NCBI GenBank assembly: GCA_028751875.1
Contig: CM054138.1
Location: forward strand, 45,280,813-45,344,812
DNA: 64,000 nucleotides
DNA from: Rapana venosa
Lineage: Eukaryota > Mollusca > Gastropoda > Neogastropoda > Muricidae
Direction: 5' to 3'
The first letter of the stretch is position 1. Every line of letters starts with the position of its first letter. The translations under genes were made by a program, and so were the position numbers. This document shows positions 10,093 through 20,785 of this stretch, one piece after another. The notes beneath the pieces are model-generated. The model was not told the origin of the DNA. It saw only the letters and a list, made by a program, of their open reading frames with translations, and did not search any database.

Positions 10093-10421
10093 TCATAACA
10101 ATGACAAATGAAGACAATAATATATTGTTTCAATTTAATCCTGTAATGGGGGAAAGCCCCAACAAAATGAAAATCAAAACTGATTAAAATCTAGGACACA
10201 AATTTGAGCTAAAAATTCAGCAAATGATTCGAAACAAACATATGTCAAGGGATATTTCTACATCCCTCTCCCCCTTCCTCCTTCCTCCTCTACCCCCCAA
10301 CCCCACCCCTCCTCAGATCCCCACGTTGTGTTCATTTGTAAAGAACAAGCATAGGTATGTGAACCACACTCAAGTCAAATCGCTTACAGAAAATCTGTGT
10401 CATTCCCTACAACGATACTTC

Positions 10422-10802
10422 AGAGAGAGAGAGAGAGAAGGGGAGAGAGAGGAGGAAAGAGAGAGAGAGGAGAGGAGAGAGAGAGAGGAGAGGGGAAGAG
10501 AGAGAGGAGAGAGGAGGGAGAGAGGAGAGATGGAGATGAGAGGAGAGAGAGAGGAGAGAGAGAGAGAGAGAGAGAGTGAGATGAGAGAGGAGATGAATAG
10601 ACGAGAGAGAATGAGAGAGAGAAAGGAGAGAGAGAGCAGTGAGAGAGAGAGAGGGAGCAGAGAGAGAGATTGCGAGTGAAGATGAGAGAGCGGAGGAGAG
10701 AGAGTCGAGAGAAGAGAGAGAGAGAGAGAGAGAAGTGGATGGTGAGAGGAGAGAGAGAGAGAGGAGAGAGAGAGGAGAGAGGAGTGAGAGAGAGAGAGAG
10801 AG
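10422..10802. repeat. Long (GA)n microsatellite
   Basis: About 380 bases of imperfect GA with GGAG and GATG interruptions. All ORFs over it on both strands are shadows. Confidence 0.95.
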
Positions 10803-10859
10803 ATGCATTAGGTACCTGGCTTGGAAGAAATTGTTGTGAGGGTTTGTGGGAACCCCGGG

Positions 10860-10975
10860 GAGGGGGGGGGGGGGTATGGAAGATTACAAAGGAATTTAAC
10901 AGGAGAATAAACCTAACAGCAATACCACCCCCAAAAAAAAACCCCACAAACACACACACACACACACACACACAA
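10860..10975. repeat. G run and (CA)n microsatellite
   Basis: A run of about 12 G near 10,862-10,874 and a (CA)n tract at 10,950-10,974, separated by unremarkable sequence. Confidence 0.85.
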
Positions 10976-11084
10976 CCAATCCTAACAGGAACTGAAAAAG
11001 CAATCGTAAAATGATTTTAAAAAACCCACCAATTCACAGCACACAAATCCAACAGCACTCAGTCAAGATTGCCAAATTTAACGT

Positions 11085-11232
11085 GCCCCTTCCTCTTACC
11101 TAGTCCAACATTTAGTGTGGTCAGTTCCTGCTCTAATTCAGCACCAGATGGGCTGGCCTGGGATGGAATGGACAGCAGCTGAGAGCAGCTGAAAAAGGGG
11201 GAAACTGACAGCTGGGAATAGGCCTATCTCAG
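11085..11232 (+). repeat. Interspersed repeat F, copy 1
   Basis: Contains GTGGTCAGTTCCTGCTCTAAT, AGCACCAGATGGGCTGGCCTG, CAGCTGAGAGCAGCTGA and GGGGGAAACTGACAGCTG. The reverse complement of the same order lies at 36,205-36,370. The family is not recognised. Confidence 0.7.
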
Positions 11233-11455
11233 ACTCCAGACATTTTTTTTTTTTTTTACAAAAGGTATATATCGATTTCTTTAAAAGACACAGTCTACAC
11301 TTCTAAAAGACATCTAATGAATTTCAAGAATTACCTGCAAATGTAATGATTTTTGAGAGAGACAGGAGAACTTTTTGAGATTGACATTTCATTAGCCTAC
11401 AAGAATCGTAACTGGACAAGGGTTGAAGAAAATGCTGCGAACTAAAACCTTAAGT

Positions 11456-11625
<170 letters not shown>

Positions 11626-12690
11626 CCACAATACACTTGTTGCATGACATATTGTTCCACCCCCACCCCCCTCTCACCTCTCACAAAAATGAATGGAACA
11701 AACCACCATCACCCCCACCACCCTTTCAAACATAGTACTAGTGCTTGCAATTTTTAAAAAATCAACAACAGGAATATGAGGGAAAAAAGACGAGATAAAA
11801 ACATAACATGACAGGGAACCTGGAAAAAATACCAAGCGCTCAATGCTATACAGGCTATGACACAACCATTTTCCCATACTGATTTAATTTTTATCTTGCC
11901 TTCTTCCCTTGATTGCATTTTTGTCTTGCCAATCTTATCTCTACACTTTGTATTGTTAAGACTACTTGATTATGTATATGCTGGAGCGTAGTAGACAAAC
12001 TATAGTTTTGGAACTGACGCCAATCTGAACAAGGAAAACTGGAACTAAAACACAAGGGGAAAAGGTCTTTGTGTTCAGCCAGCTTTCGTCTTCCTATCCT
12101 TGTATTACAGAAAGAGGTTGTGGGGTACGCTGCAGCCCAGGCAGACAGACCAGCGTCAGACTTGATCTGTGTGTGTGCCCTCTGCTATTATAGAGACTGC
12201 CATTAACGTTGTCAGACTGGCCCGCCACAACCGAGGCTGTACCAGAATGAAAACACCTAGAGCACAGCTCCATAGTCTTCCGAGACTGACGGCTGCCCAT
12301 TGTGCGTAGGTTACACTTTTCTCACTGGCATGATTTATCTGTGCATTGAAAGTCTGATGGAACTTGGGCTCTGCAACATTCTGTCATGAATAAAACACGT
12401 TCTGAGGAAAAGTTTCCCTACGACCCTCCTTTCTGTAGATTTGTTTGTTCGTGTTTTTGATCAGAGAGCATGTTTGTATTACGTTGATATCCTTATTTCT
12501 CTGGATGAATATTCGATATACATGTAACACAAAACCTCATTGCCAAAAACTTTTATATTGAAGATACACGAGTTAAACTGTAGATTACTTTACAATGTCA
12601 CTTTTTGATACGATCACAAAGTAGTGAAGAGAAATGTCCATTGGAATTTAAAATACACACTTTGAATTCAGCTGTCCACAGAAACGAAAG
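11626..12690. other. Unassigned intergenic sequence
   Basis: No reading frame with recognisable protein character is found. A 68-codon open frame on the minus strand (12,094-12,300, starting MGSRQSRKTM) has no supporting motif. Confidence 0.4.
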
Positions 12691-12694
12691 TGTA

Positions 12695-12810
12695 TTTTGT
12701 TTTCGTTCCGAAGCTAGAGCTCTCAGGTTCACCAATGGTGAGAGTTTTGGCGTATGCACCCGTCCCCCCGCCATTAAGGTAGCCGCATTCTAACTTCGGA
12801 GGAAAACAAT
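12695..12810 (-). mobile_element. SINE-E 3' fragment, inverted
   Basis: On the minus strand it reads CCGAAGTTAGAATGCGGCTA, then CCATTGGTGAACCTGAGAGC and TCTAGCTTCGGAACG, matching the tail of SINE-E. The head is missing. Confidence 0.75.
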
Positions 12811-13260
12811 GGTATATTTTCCCTGCACCAGGATCACATTCTTGTGCCGATGTAAACTGAATAACCAACAAGAACCAAGAGTAGAACTGCTCTACAATTT
12901 TTATCCCAAATTTGCAAATTGAAAAAGCATGACAAATATTAGAAACAGATGCCATGAACGTGTTTACTTCAGTGATGTTACCTAAAAAATAAAATCTAAA
13001 CTTATGAGCAGCCTTTTAAGTTACAATCATTGACAGGAAACAGGATTATCAAGCACACAAAATAATAATAATAATGCTAAAATATTGACCGGGACAAACA
13101 CACACACAAACACACAATGATTAGACTACTTCCACCCCCCTCGCATTTTTCAGTAAGGCCTCCACCACCACCTCAATTCTCATACACCCCTTGTACTTTT
13201 TTTTTTCTCGTCTAATATCACTGAGAGTGAACAGACGTAAAATCGAAGACAACAACACAA
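12810..13260. other. Unassigned sequence
   Basis: Only a short (AAT)n at about 13,062-13,075 and small CA runs are visible. Confidence 0.4.
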
Positions 13261-13261
13261 A

Positions 13262-13270
13262 CACACACCC

Positions 13271-13336
<66 letters not shown>
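13262..13336. repeat. (CA)n microsatellite
   Basis: About 70 bases of CA repeats. Confidence 0.95.
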
Positions 13337-13339
<3 letters not shown>

Positions 13340-13398
13340 CGGCTGTCCTCACACAATTATGAATATCATCTGTAAATCGTAACATTGGATGGGGAAAA

Positions 13399-13412
13399 TG
13401 GAGAGAGAGAGA

Positions 13413-13474
<62 letters not shown>

Positions 13475-13545
13475 GAGGAGAGAAAGAGAAAGACACACAC
13501 AGAGAGAAAAAGTGAGAGAGAGAGAGAGCGACAGAGACAGAGAGA
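13399..13545. repeat. (GA)n microsatellite
   Basis: About 140 bases of GA with GACA and GATA interruptions. Confidence 0.95.
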
Positions 13546-14925
13546 AGGTGGACCAAAATCTGTTCCTTATGATATTTTTTATGAGAAATATACATATACG
13601 GTGCTCTTCACTGATAAAATACGATGGGTGTTTTTTTTCAATAATGAGCTATTCCTGTAATCCACATAATTCCCCCCTTCCTCCCACTCAATGAAAAATA
13701 CCAGAGGATATTCTAGGAAACGAGCATGATAAATCAAACCAAGTCAACATGAATCGTTCCTTTGTAATCAGTACTGGAGCTTCCTTCTCCTGCCTTTACT
13801 ACAGCCCACCTTTCAATCTGAACGGTGATTTGCATTAGAAAATATCTTTAGTATTCTATAATGACCTCTTTTGGTTTATTATTATAATCAGAGCTCTCAC
13901 GATGACAGATATTCTTTGATTATACTCATAGCTCTCACGATGACATATTCTTTGATTATACCCATAACTCTCACAATAATAAACACAAAATCAAGACCTG
14001 ACAAAAAGCATGACATCTTAGAGAAAATATAAGTTCTAAAGATGCTATTTCGACAGTCTGAAGGGCGCATATCATTGATTGCTATTACTTGTTGCTTTGC
14101 ATACATTTTCACTCGATAAACATATATCAAAGAAAGTGAACGAGGTTTCTTTTTTCTGGCCAAAGCAGCGTGCCATTTTAACAACAATATATTTGATTCA
14201 CAGTCTAATGGAATAGTGCCTACATGTGTCCAAGGTAGGCCAGACCACAGTGCTAAAACTTCAGTAAAATGAGATTGTGCAAACCATGCTGTTGTCAACT
14301 AAAAGATGAGATTTTAAAACACATGCTTTGAAAAGATAAGGCGAGAATAAAATGCTAGAGTCATGCATCCTAAAGATAAGCATATTCGGCCCTGGCTATG
14401 ATAAAAGCGTGTTCAATTTTTTTTAAAATAAACTCGTCCTTACACAATTTAGTTTTCACAAGGAAAAGAAATCACTTTTATTAGATGTCATGTTCAAGGC
14501 CAGAACAATCTACAATTGAGTAAGTGGAGTAAACTAGTGAAATGCGATCAAGGATTCCGTGCCTCTGTGTGTATTTTTAACCTCTTTAAAATAATGAAAT
14601 AATTGCAAACTAAGCACATCAGGTTATTTCCTGCACCCCTGCCCCCCCCTTACGCATTTCTTTACTTTTAGATATAAAGCAAAATGTATCAAGAATTGAT
14701 ATAAAGATCATGATACATATGTGTACACTGCAATAATTATATCAAACCGCACACAGTTTGAGTTCGGCATGCTCAGAAAACCCACAGGGTTACAGACCAG
14801 ACTGAGCACGCTTATTTCTAAACCATGACCATGTATAAGTAATCCTTCTAGGAAAAAGTAGGGATGCTCTTCCTTTCTCACAGCCAGCCAGCATCGCACT
14901 CTTCGCGCGGTTGCTCTACACCCGA
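13546..14925. other. Unassigned region downstream of the 279-codon ORF
   Basis: No repeat family or protein was recognised. Near 13,893-13,975 a stretch containing AGCTCTCACGATGACA and ATTCTTTGATTATA is tandemly repeated about two and a half times with a period near 40 bp. A minus-strand AATAAA (plus positions 14,477-14,482) is a possible poly(A) signal for the ORF at 14,926-15,765, about 445 bases past its stop. Confidence 0.35.
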
Positions 14926-15765
14926 CTACTTCACAAGGCGCTCCAGGTTCACCAGCACAGCATCCACGAACCTCTTGACCATTTTGCTGCAGAAGTCCAG
15001 GAAGTAAAAGAGCGTTGCTGCCTCTTTTTCCAGCCCGTACTTGTAGTGAATGAGGTTATCCCACAAGTGGCCAGCATATCTGCCAATCTGCTCCAGTGCC
15101 TTCACGCTACAAGGCTTCACCAGAGGAGTCTTCAGCAACTGTCCCAGACTCAAAATCACAAACAGCAAGTCTTCTATATAAAAATACCGATCTACGTAAC
15201 CTATAAACTGCTCCAGCAGCAGCCCGTGGAATCTATACCAGTAGAATGCTGGATGCTCAGGAAAAGATGTCGCCGCTTGTTCACTGCTGGCTTGCGGTAC
15301 CGTTCCGAGAGACGTACTGAAGCCTCGAATTTCAAGTTTCTCCAGGAATTTTGGATAATTTCTTGAGTAAGCTAAAAGTCCCGGGTAAAACTTCTCAAGA
15401 GTTCTAGCAAAGTGCAGTGGCCTTTGGATATTCAGTTCGATGTCCACTCTTTCAGCCAAATACAATACAGGCGAGGCAGATAACTGACTGTTTTTTCTTT
15501 CGACCAGAAGGAACACCGTTTCGATGTCTACGCCATCTCTTTCACCCTGTGAGCTTTCTTCTTCTCCATTTCTTGGATCGTAAGAACTTTCGTTGTCGCC
15601 GTATCTATCAGGATCTGATATTGCTCCCTCTCCATCATAATCTGCCATTTCTTCATCTGCATATCTGTCATAACCTGCCATTTGTTCATCTCCATATCCA
15701 CCATGATCTGCCATTTCTTCATCGTCAAGTTTTGCATTTGCAGACATATTGGCAATAGTATCCAA
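14926..15765 (-). CDS. Hypothetical protein, acidic repeats plus helical domain
   Basis: An uninterrupted 279-codon ORF with ATG at 15,765 and its stop at the low-coordinate end. Residues 14-47 hold three tandem 11-residue acidic repeats of the DEEMADxxGYG type (33-bp DNA repeats). Residues 48-78 continue as an acidic, Gly/Ser-rich low-complexity linker. Residues 79-279 have ordinary globular composition with several amphipathic helices, including a Trp/Tyr/Phe-rich block (YWYRFHGLLLEQFIGYVDRY, 175-194). A Leu-rich segment at 199-211 (DLLFVILSLGQLL) is more likely a buried helix than a membrane anchor. Two nearby Cys at 219 and 259 show no pattern. There are no introns, signal peptide or recognised catalytic motif. 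I do not recognise the family. Composition and the long non-repetitive domain make a real, possibly single-exon, gene plausible. A retrocopy cannot be excluded. Confidence 0.6.
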   Translation of the reverse strand: MDTIANMSANAKLDDEEMADHGGYGDEQMAGYDRYADEEMADYDGEGAISDPDRYGDNESSYDPRNGEEESSQGERDGVDIETVFLLVERKNSQLSASPVLYLAERVDIELNIQRPLHFARTLEKFYPGLLAYSRNYPKFLEKLEIRGFSTSLGTVPQASSEQAATSFPEHPAFYWYRFHGLLLEQFIGYVDRYFYIEDLLFVILSLGQLLKTPLVKPCSVKALEQIGRYAGHLWDNLIHYKYGLEKEAATLFYFLDFCSKMVKRFVDAVLVNLERLVK

Positions 15766-16194
15766 TCAGTCTTGCTTTCACCACTGTCAGAAAAGCCAAC
15801 AGACAAGGTCGAGAGAGAAAGAGAGGACAGGAAATAGACCTACACCACCACACCTTGTGTGAGTGAAGGAAAAGGAATGAAGCCTGTGTGCTGTTTTTGA
15901 ATGTCAGGCAGTGAGTACAACGAACCAGGCTGACTGAGGTCTGTTCAGTCAATACTTGTTTTTTTAATAGGCCATTCAATACTTACGATTTTCAAGTCTT
16001 GCTCTACACAGTTTGTTGGCTGAACAGGAAAGAGAGATTTTTTGAAACGCCAGCTCATCTCCACTTAACATGAAGTAAAAAAAAACCTCCCTCTCCCCCC
16101 ATATCTGTTTTAACAATCCTCAAATCTGGTTGGAATCAGTGGGCAACATGCTTTGCATAGATTTGTCACTGTGATTTCAGTTTGTGTTGAAGAG
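15766..16194. other. 5' flank of the 279-codon ORF
   Basis: Probable upstream region of the minus-strand ORF. No TATA box or repeat is convincing. A (CTT)n run lies at 16,203-16,220. Confidence 0.3.
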
Positions 16195-16393
16195 GATCCT
16201 TTTCTTCTTCTTCTTCTTCATCGCATACTCACAGAGCATACTGTTGTCTGTCATATGCGCGAAAATGCGTTGCGCTGCTGTTAAGCGCCTGACAAGTCAG
16301 GCTTAGCGCATCCAACTTTGGCATGGGAGAGAATCGTTATCGTTTAAGTCTTTCTGGAAAAAAAGGCAGGAAAATGGACCAAGAAGGCAGGAA
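16195..16393 (+). repeat. Interspersed repeat D, copy 2
   Basis: Starts in a (CTT)n run and contains GCGCGAAAATGCGTTGCGC, GCGCCTGACAAGTCAGGCTTA, GGGAGAGAATCGTTATCG and GCAGGAAAATGGACCAAGAA. It is interrupted at about 16,393 by the tail of the SINE-B copy that follows. Confidence 0.75.
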
Positions 16394-16445
<52 letters not shown>

Positions 16446-16735
16446 TATGGAATTTATATAGCGCTGAATCTTGTAAAGCAACAAATCAAAGCGCTCAGAT
16501 TTCATTTCATACCACTTTAAGTCACGGCAGATTTCTCCGTGAAATTCGGGCTGCTCTCCCCGGGGAGAGCGGGAGAGCGCGTCGCCACAAGCGCTGCGCC
16601 ACCTTTTTTTTTCATGTCTGCAACTGTATTTGTTTCCCTATCAGAGTGGTTTTTTTCTAAGAATTTTGCCAGGGACAACTCTCTTGTTGCCGTGGGTTTT
16701 TTTACGTGCGCTAAAATAATTACGTGTAAAACACG

Positions 16736-16766
<31 letters not shown>

Positions 16767-16912
16767 TAGCGCCCGGACCACCACTCATGGTCTAATGGAT
16801 GGGGGAAAAATTTCCGGTCCAAACGGGGTACGAACCGCCGCACACTTCAGACCCGGACTTTTCGCTTTCTAGACAGGCGCGTGACCTCTAGACCACCGAT
16901 CCACCGAGGAGG
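16394..16912 (-). mobile_element. SINE-B with LINE X-type 3' tail
   Basis: On the minus strand the tRNA-like head starts near 16,912 (GGATCGGTGGTCTAGAGGTC), followed by the B-box region, the core (GATGAGACGATAAACCGAGG) and the GGCGC/GTGGCGAC block. The SINE-B end, GACTTAAAGTGGTAT, lies near 16,510. It then continues with GAGCGCTTTGATTTGTTG, AAGATTCAGCGCTATATAAA and (ATT)n. That terminal segment is the same as the 3' end of LINE X1 at 26,160-26,240. Other SINE-B copies lack it and end in (AAAT)n. Confidence 0.8.
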
Positions 16913-16999
16913 AGGTGACAAGAGGCTGCAAGAGCGTGAACAAAAGCCAGGCTGTATCATCTTTCTGTCCTACCTTGTCTTATGGTAGTGCCCTTCCCT

Positions 17000-17275
17000 T
17001 GGGGACGGGACAGCTCAGTGGTCAGAGCACTCGCTTTCCCCCAGCCAAGGTTAAACAGCATTGAGCGTGGTTACCAGTTGGATGGGTGACCATCTGCACG
17101 CCTTGACTTCAGTACAGTTCCCTCAGTTCACCCAGCTGTAAATGGGTACCTGCCTCTTTAGGGCCAGAGAAGGTAAAACAGCGAGGGAGAGGAGAAGGGC
17201 GCCGCCCTCAATATGCTGGGCCCTGGAGAAGCTGAGGTCTCTGATGCCTCGCTCCTTTACGACCACATAGTGGAC
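17000..17275 (+). mobile_element. SINE-C, chimeric tRNA-5S rRNA head (5' part)
   Basis: The head begins GGGACAGCTCAGTGGTCAGAG, a tRNA-type A box. From about 17,044 it switches to a 52-base stretch that aligns without gaps to the 3' half of metazoan 5S rRNA, including GTTAAACAGC (5S box A region) and TTGGATGGGTGACC (5S box C). The body contains CACCCAGCTGTAAATGGGTAC and GGGCGCCGCCCTCAATATGC. It stops at CGACCACATAG, where SINE-B is inserted, and resumes at 17,709-17,745. Confidence 0.85.
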
Positions 17276-17277
17276 CA

Positions 17278-17708
17278 AATCAGTGGATCGGTGGTCTAGA
17301 GGTAACGCGCCTGTCTAGAAAGCGAAAAGTCCGGGTCGGAAGAATGCGGTGGTTCGTATCCCGTTTGGACCCGAAACTTTTTCCCCATCCATTAGATCAT
17401 GAGTGGTGGTCTGGGCGCTAGTCTTTCGGATGAGACGAAAAACCGAGGTCCCGTGTGTTACACATAATTATTTAGCGCCGTAAAAGAACCCACGGGAACA
17501 ATTGAGAGTTGTCCCTGGCAAATTAATTTATGTAGAAAAAGCCTCTGATAGGGAAACCAAATACTGTTGCAGACAGGAAAAAGAAAAAAAATGGGTGGCG
17601 CTGCTCTTGTGGCGACGTGCTCTCCCCGGGGAGAGCAGCCCAAATTTCACGCAGAGAAATCTGCGTGACTTAAAGTGGTATAAATAAAGAAATAAAGAAA
17701 TAAATAAA
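17278..17708 (+). mobile_element. SINE-B, full-length, nested in SINE-C
   Basis: The tRNA-like head is GGATCGGTGGTCTAGAGGTA through the B box GGTTCGTATCC. The core CTTTCGGATGAGACGAAAAA, the block GGTGGCGCTGCTCTTGTGGC and GGGGAGAGCAGCCCAAATTT follow. It ends GACTTAAAGTGGTAT plus (AAATA)n. The SINE-C sequence continues directly on the far side, with ATAG present at both junctions. Confidence 0.9.
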
Positions 17709-17745
17709 TAGGTTATGAGACACCTTAACCTTTACCTTCTCACGC
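17709..17745 (+). mobile_element. SINE-C 3' end, displaced by SINE-B
   Basis: GGTTATGAGACACCTTAACC and CTTTACC match the SINE-C end at 37,085-37,112, which reads on from CCACATAG without a break. Confidence 0.8.
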
Positions 17746-17937
17746 TTTTAGGTCAGCTGAAGGGAGCTGTGTTGTTCCCAACCCACGCATCTTTAAAACA
17801 AAATACCAGAGCCAGGGAGTATTCCGTTACATTGTCACCGCCACGCGGAATGCACCACATCCTAAGGGTGTCAGAAAAAATAATTTCAAATATACGTGTC
17901 TGAAATCACTGGCAACCTTCTTTTTGACCAACAGCGA

Positions 17938-18160
17938 TGGATGGATGGATCGATCGATCTATCTATCTATCTTTTCTATCTATCTATTTTATCTAAACTA
18001 TCGAATCTATCTATCTATCTATCATCTATTATCTATAATCTTCCCATCTATCTATTACTCTATCTATCCATCCATCCATCATCTATCTATCTATTTATCT
18101 ATCCATCTATCTATCTATCCATATATCTATCCATCTATCTATCTATCTATCTATCTATGT
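17938..18160. repeat. (TATC)n / (ATCC)n microsatellite
   Basis: About 220 bases of imperfect TATC tetranucleotides. ORFs (SIYLSIYL) are shadows. The stretch 18,160-18,390 has no recognisable feature. Confidence 0.95.
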
Positions 18161-18389
18161 GTGTGTACACTTATGTTCTTCTTGTATCTTCTTAGCTCAT
18201 ATCATTGGAATGCTGTCTCCTTCTCATTCCACCGCCTTCTTTTTAATGTTCTTCTTCCCTAGTACTTATAGAAGTGGAGGTTTTTTTTAAAATAAAAAAG
18301 CTTCTTTATTTTGTTATATTTGGGCATGTTGATCACAGATTCATTTAGTCGTTGATTAGTGAGTTGTACACCTGTTCTGGGCCCAAGTG

Positions 18390-18567
18390 AGATATTCTTC
18401 TTCGTCAAACACTCAGACAGCAACTATTGTTGTCTTGTCTGTTATATGAACGAAAATGCATTGTACTGCTGTAATTAAGTGCCTGGCAAGCCACAGCCAA
18501 CGCATCTCACTTCGGCATGGGAGAGAATTGTTATAAGTCAATCCCGATGAAAAGGCCGGAGAGTGGA
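18390..18567 (+). repeat. Interspersed repeat D, copy 3, left part
   Basis: Matches copies 1 and 2 (AAGTGCCTGGCAAGCCA, TCGGCATGGGAGAGAAT, AGAGTGGACC) and breaks at GGACC where the RTE-like LINE starts. The rest of the copy is at 20,785-20,935. Confidence 0.75.
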
Positions 18568-20785
18568 CCTATCTATCTATCTATCTGTCCCGTAGTCTGC
18601 CGACCGTGGGGGCACCCTCAAAGACTCAACAACCAGTTCCCTCCATTCCTCTCTCTGTTCTGCCTTTCTCAGGGTTTTGTTGAGTTCTAGGCCTGTCCAT
18701 TCGCTGATGTTATCCTCCCAGCTCTTCCTTGGTCTGCCTCTTCTTCTTCCTCCTTGGACAGTGCCTTGTAAAACTGTCTTTGCAAGTCCTTTGGATCTTG
18801 TGACATGCCCATACCATTTAAGTTTACGCTTTTTCACGATCGTTAGAAGGTTCTCATAGGGTCCAATAGTTTGCTGGATTCTGTTATGCACGCTTTCGTT
18901 GCTTATGTGATCTTTGTAGGAGATGCCAAGGAGTCTCCGAAAGCATCTCATCTCCACTGCCTGTACTCTTCTCTCCAAATCTGCAGTCAGGGTCCATGAT
19001 TCACAGGCATACAGAAATATGGATATGACAAGGGAGCGCATTAGTCTGATCTTGGAGATAAGTGAGATATTTTTATCTCTCCAGATGGTGTTTAGTTTTG
19101 ACAAAGCTGTTATTGTCTGTGCAGTCCTGCATACTACTTCTGGCTTGGATCCCTGGTCTGATACAATGGCTCCCAGGTACTTGAAGCTTTGAACTGTTTC
19201 CAGCTTCTGGTCATTAACTCTGATATCAGTGCTAATGCCGTTGGTGTTATTAGTCATCAGTTTGGTCTTCTCTGCACTGATTTCCATGCCGTATGTTTTG
19301 GAGGCCTTATTCAAGTGTTCTGTTAGGCTGGCAAGCTCTTTTTCTAATCATGCTATTCCATCAATGTCATCTGCGAAGCGGAGGTTTGTGATCGTTCTGC
19401 CACCAATGCTGACTGATCCTTCATGATGTTCCAGTGCATCAGCCATGATTCTCTCAAGGAAGATGTTGAAAAGAGTGGGTGAGAGTAGACAGCCCTGCCT
19501 TACTCCAACTGTTGTTCAAAACCATTCTCCAATGTTGTTGTTGTAGTACACTGCACTGGTGGCCTCGCTGTACAGCTGTTTGATGATTCTGATCAGGTTT
19601 GCATTGATGCTGTACAAATTCATGGTTGCCCACAAAGCTGCATGCCACACCCTGTCAAATGCCTTCTTAAAGTCGATAAATACGTGGTAAAGGTCTTGTT
19701 GATGTTGAAGGTACCGCTCACATAGTATTCTGAGGTTGAATATCTGTTCTGTTGTGCTGCGCCCTGCTCTGAAACCTGCTTGTTCCTCAGCAATGATGGT
19801 CTCTGCTTGTGGCTTCAGTCTATTCAATATTATCTGCACCATGACCTTGCTTGGGTGGCATATGAGGCTGATTGTGTGGTAATTATGGCATTGTTGTAGA
19901 TTTCCTTTCTTAGGGAGGGTGATGATGAGTGACTGTGTCCATGGTGTTGGCCATTTTCCTGTCTGCCAGATCTTGTTGCAGATTCTTAGTAGGGCGCTGA
20001 TCATGGCTTCCCCTCCAGCTTGGACCAACTCAGCTGGAATGTTGTCAGCCCCTGCTGACTTCCCCTTTTTCAGCGATCTGACTGCTGTTTCCACTTCTTC
20101 TCGGAGAATAGGGTGACTGTCTGTGTCTTTGCTTTCGGGTACATTAAGGACTTCAGGATCTCCTGCGGTTCTATAGTTATACAGGTCGGAGCAGTATTCT
20201 GTCCATCTGTTCAGAATATCCTGGTCGTCAGTGAGACACTTCCCATTTTTGTCTTGGATTGTTAAACCTTTTCTCTGTTTTGTGCTAGTCAGGTCTTTCA
20301 CCAGCTGATATGCTTTCTTGCTATTGTTTTCTTGATGTTCTCTTCAATGTCTTGGCACTGTTCACCGATCCATTTCTCTTTTGCCTCCGTCATGGGTTTC
20401 CTGATTCTTTTGTTGACTGCCCTATATTGTTCTGCTCTTTCTTTTGTTTCATTTTTCTTTTTCTTCAACTCTCTATGCTTGTCGCATAGTTGTAGGATGT
20501 TAGGTGTGACCCATGGTTTTTTGACTGGTCGGTGTTTGCCAAGAAGCTCGCTTGCTGTTTCAGTTACTGCTGTATTGAAACTATTCGTCAGTGTATCTAT
20601 GTCTGAGTCTATCACAGTGAGTGCTGCAAACTTTCCATCTATCCTTGCTTGAAAAATTTCTATTACCTCTGGGTCCTTCAGCTTCTCGAGGTCAAATTTG
20701 ATCCTGATGTTGTTCCGCTTGTTGATTTTCTTTAGACGGAGTCGGAAAGTCATCATCACAAGATCATGATCACTCCCACGAAGAC
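18568..20785 (-). mobile_element. RTE-like LINE, 5'-truncated, inserted in repeat D
   Basis: A non-LTR retrotransposon on the minus strand with a (GATA)n tail at 18,568-18,590. It is truncated at its 5' end inside the endonuclease, whose last motif SDHDLV lies near 20,760. The rest of ORF2 follows in three open segments (separate entry). The flanking repeat D resumes at 20,785. Confidence 0.85.
18577..20785 (-). pseudogene. ORF2 of RTE-like LINE: endonuclease end, RT and C-terminal domain
   Basis: The product would be a cytoplasmic/nuclear reverse transcriptase performing target-primed reverse transcription of its own RNA. Segment 20,298 to about 20,780 holds the end of the AP-endonuclease (SDHD) and a Lys-rich linker. 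It is out of frame with the next segment. Segment 19,516-20,301 holds RT motifs KGKSAGADNIPAEL, EEQAGFRAGRSTTEQ and FIDFKKAFDRVWH. Segment 18,577-19,500 holds GVRQGC, the catalytic RFADDID (FADD codons at 19,366-19,377), SFKYLGAIVSD and the C-terminal region LKWYGHVTRS. In-frame TGA codons at 19,516-19,518 and 19,348-19,350 and the frameshift near 20,300 make it non-functional. The motif set resembles RTE-clade elements often annotated as craniofacial development protein 2-like. Confidence 0.85.

Noticed and set aside
10224..10971. Long ORFs on both strands (Arg/Glu-rich and Ser/Leu-rich)
   Set aside because: Shadows of a 380-base GA array. Both strands and several frames are open equally.
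17040..17100. 5S rRNA gene
   Set aside because: Only the 3' half of 5S is represented, fused to a tRNA-like 5' part, and it recurs with a common SINE body.
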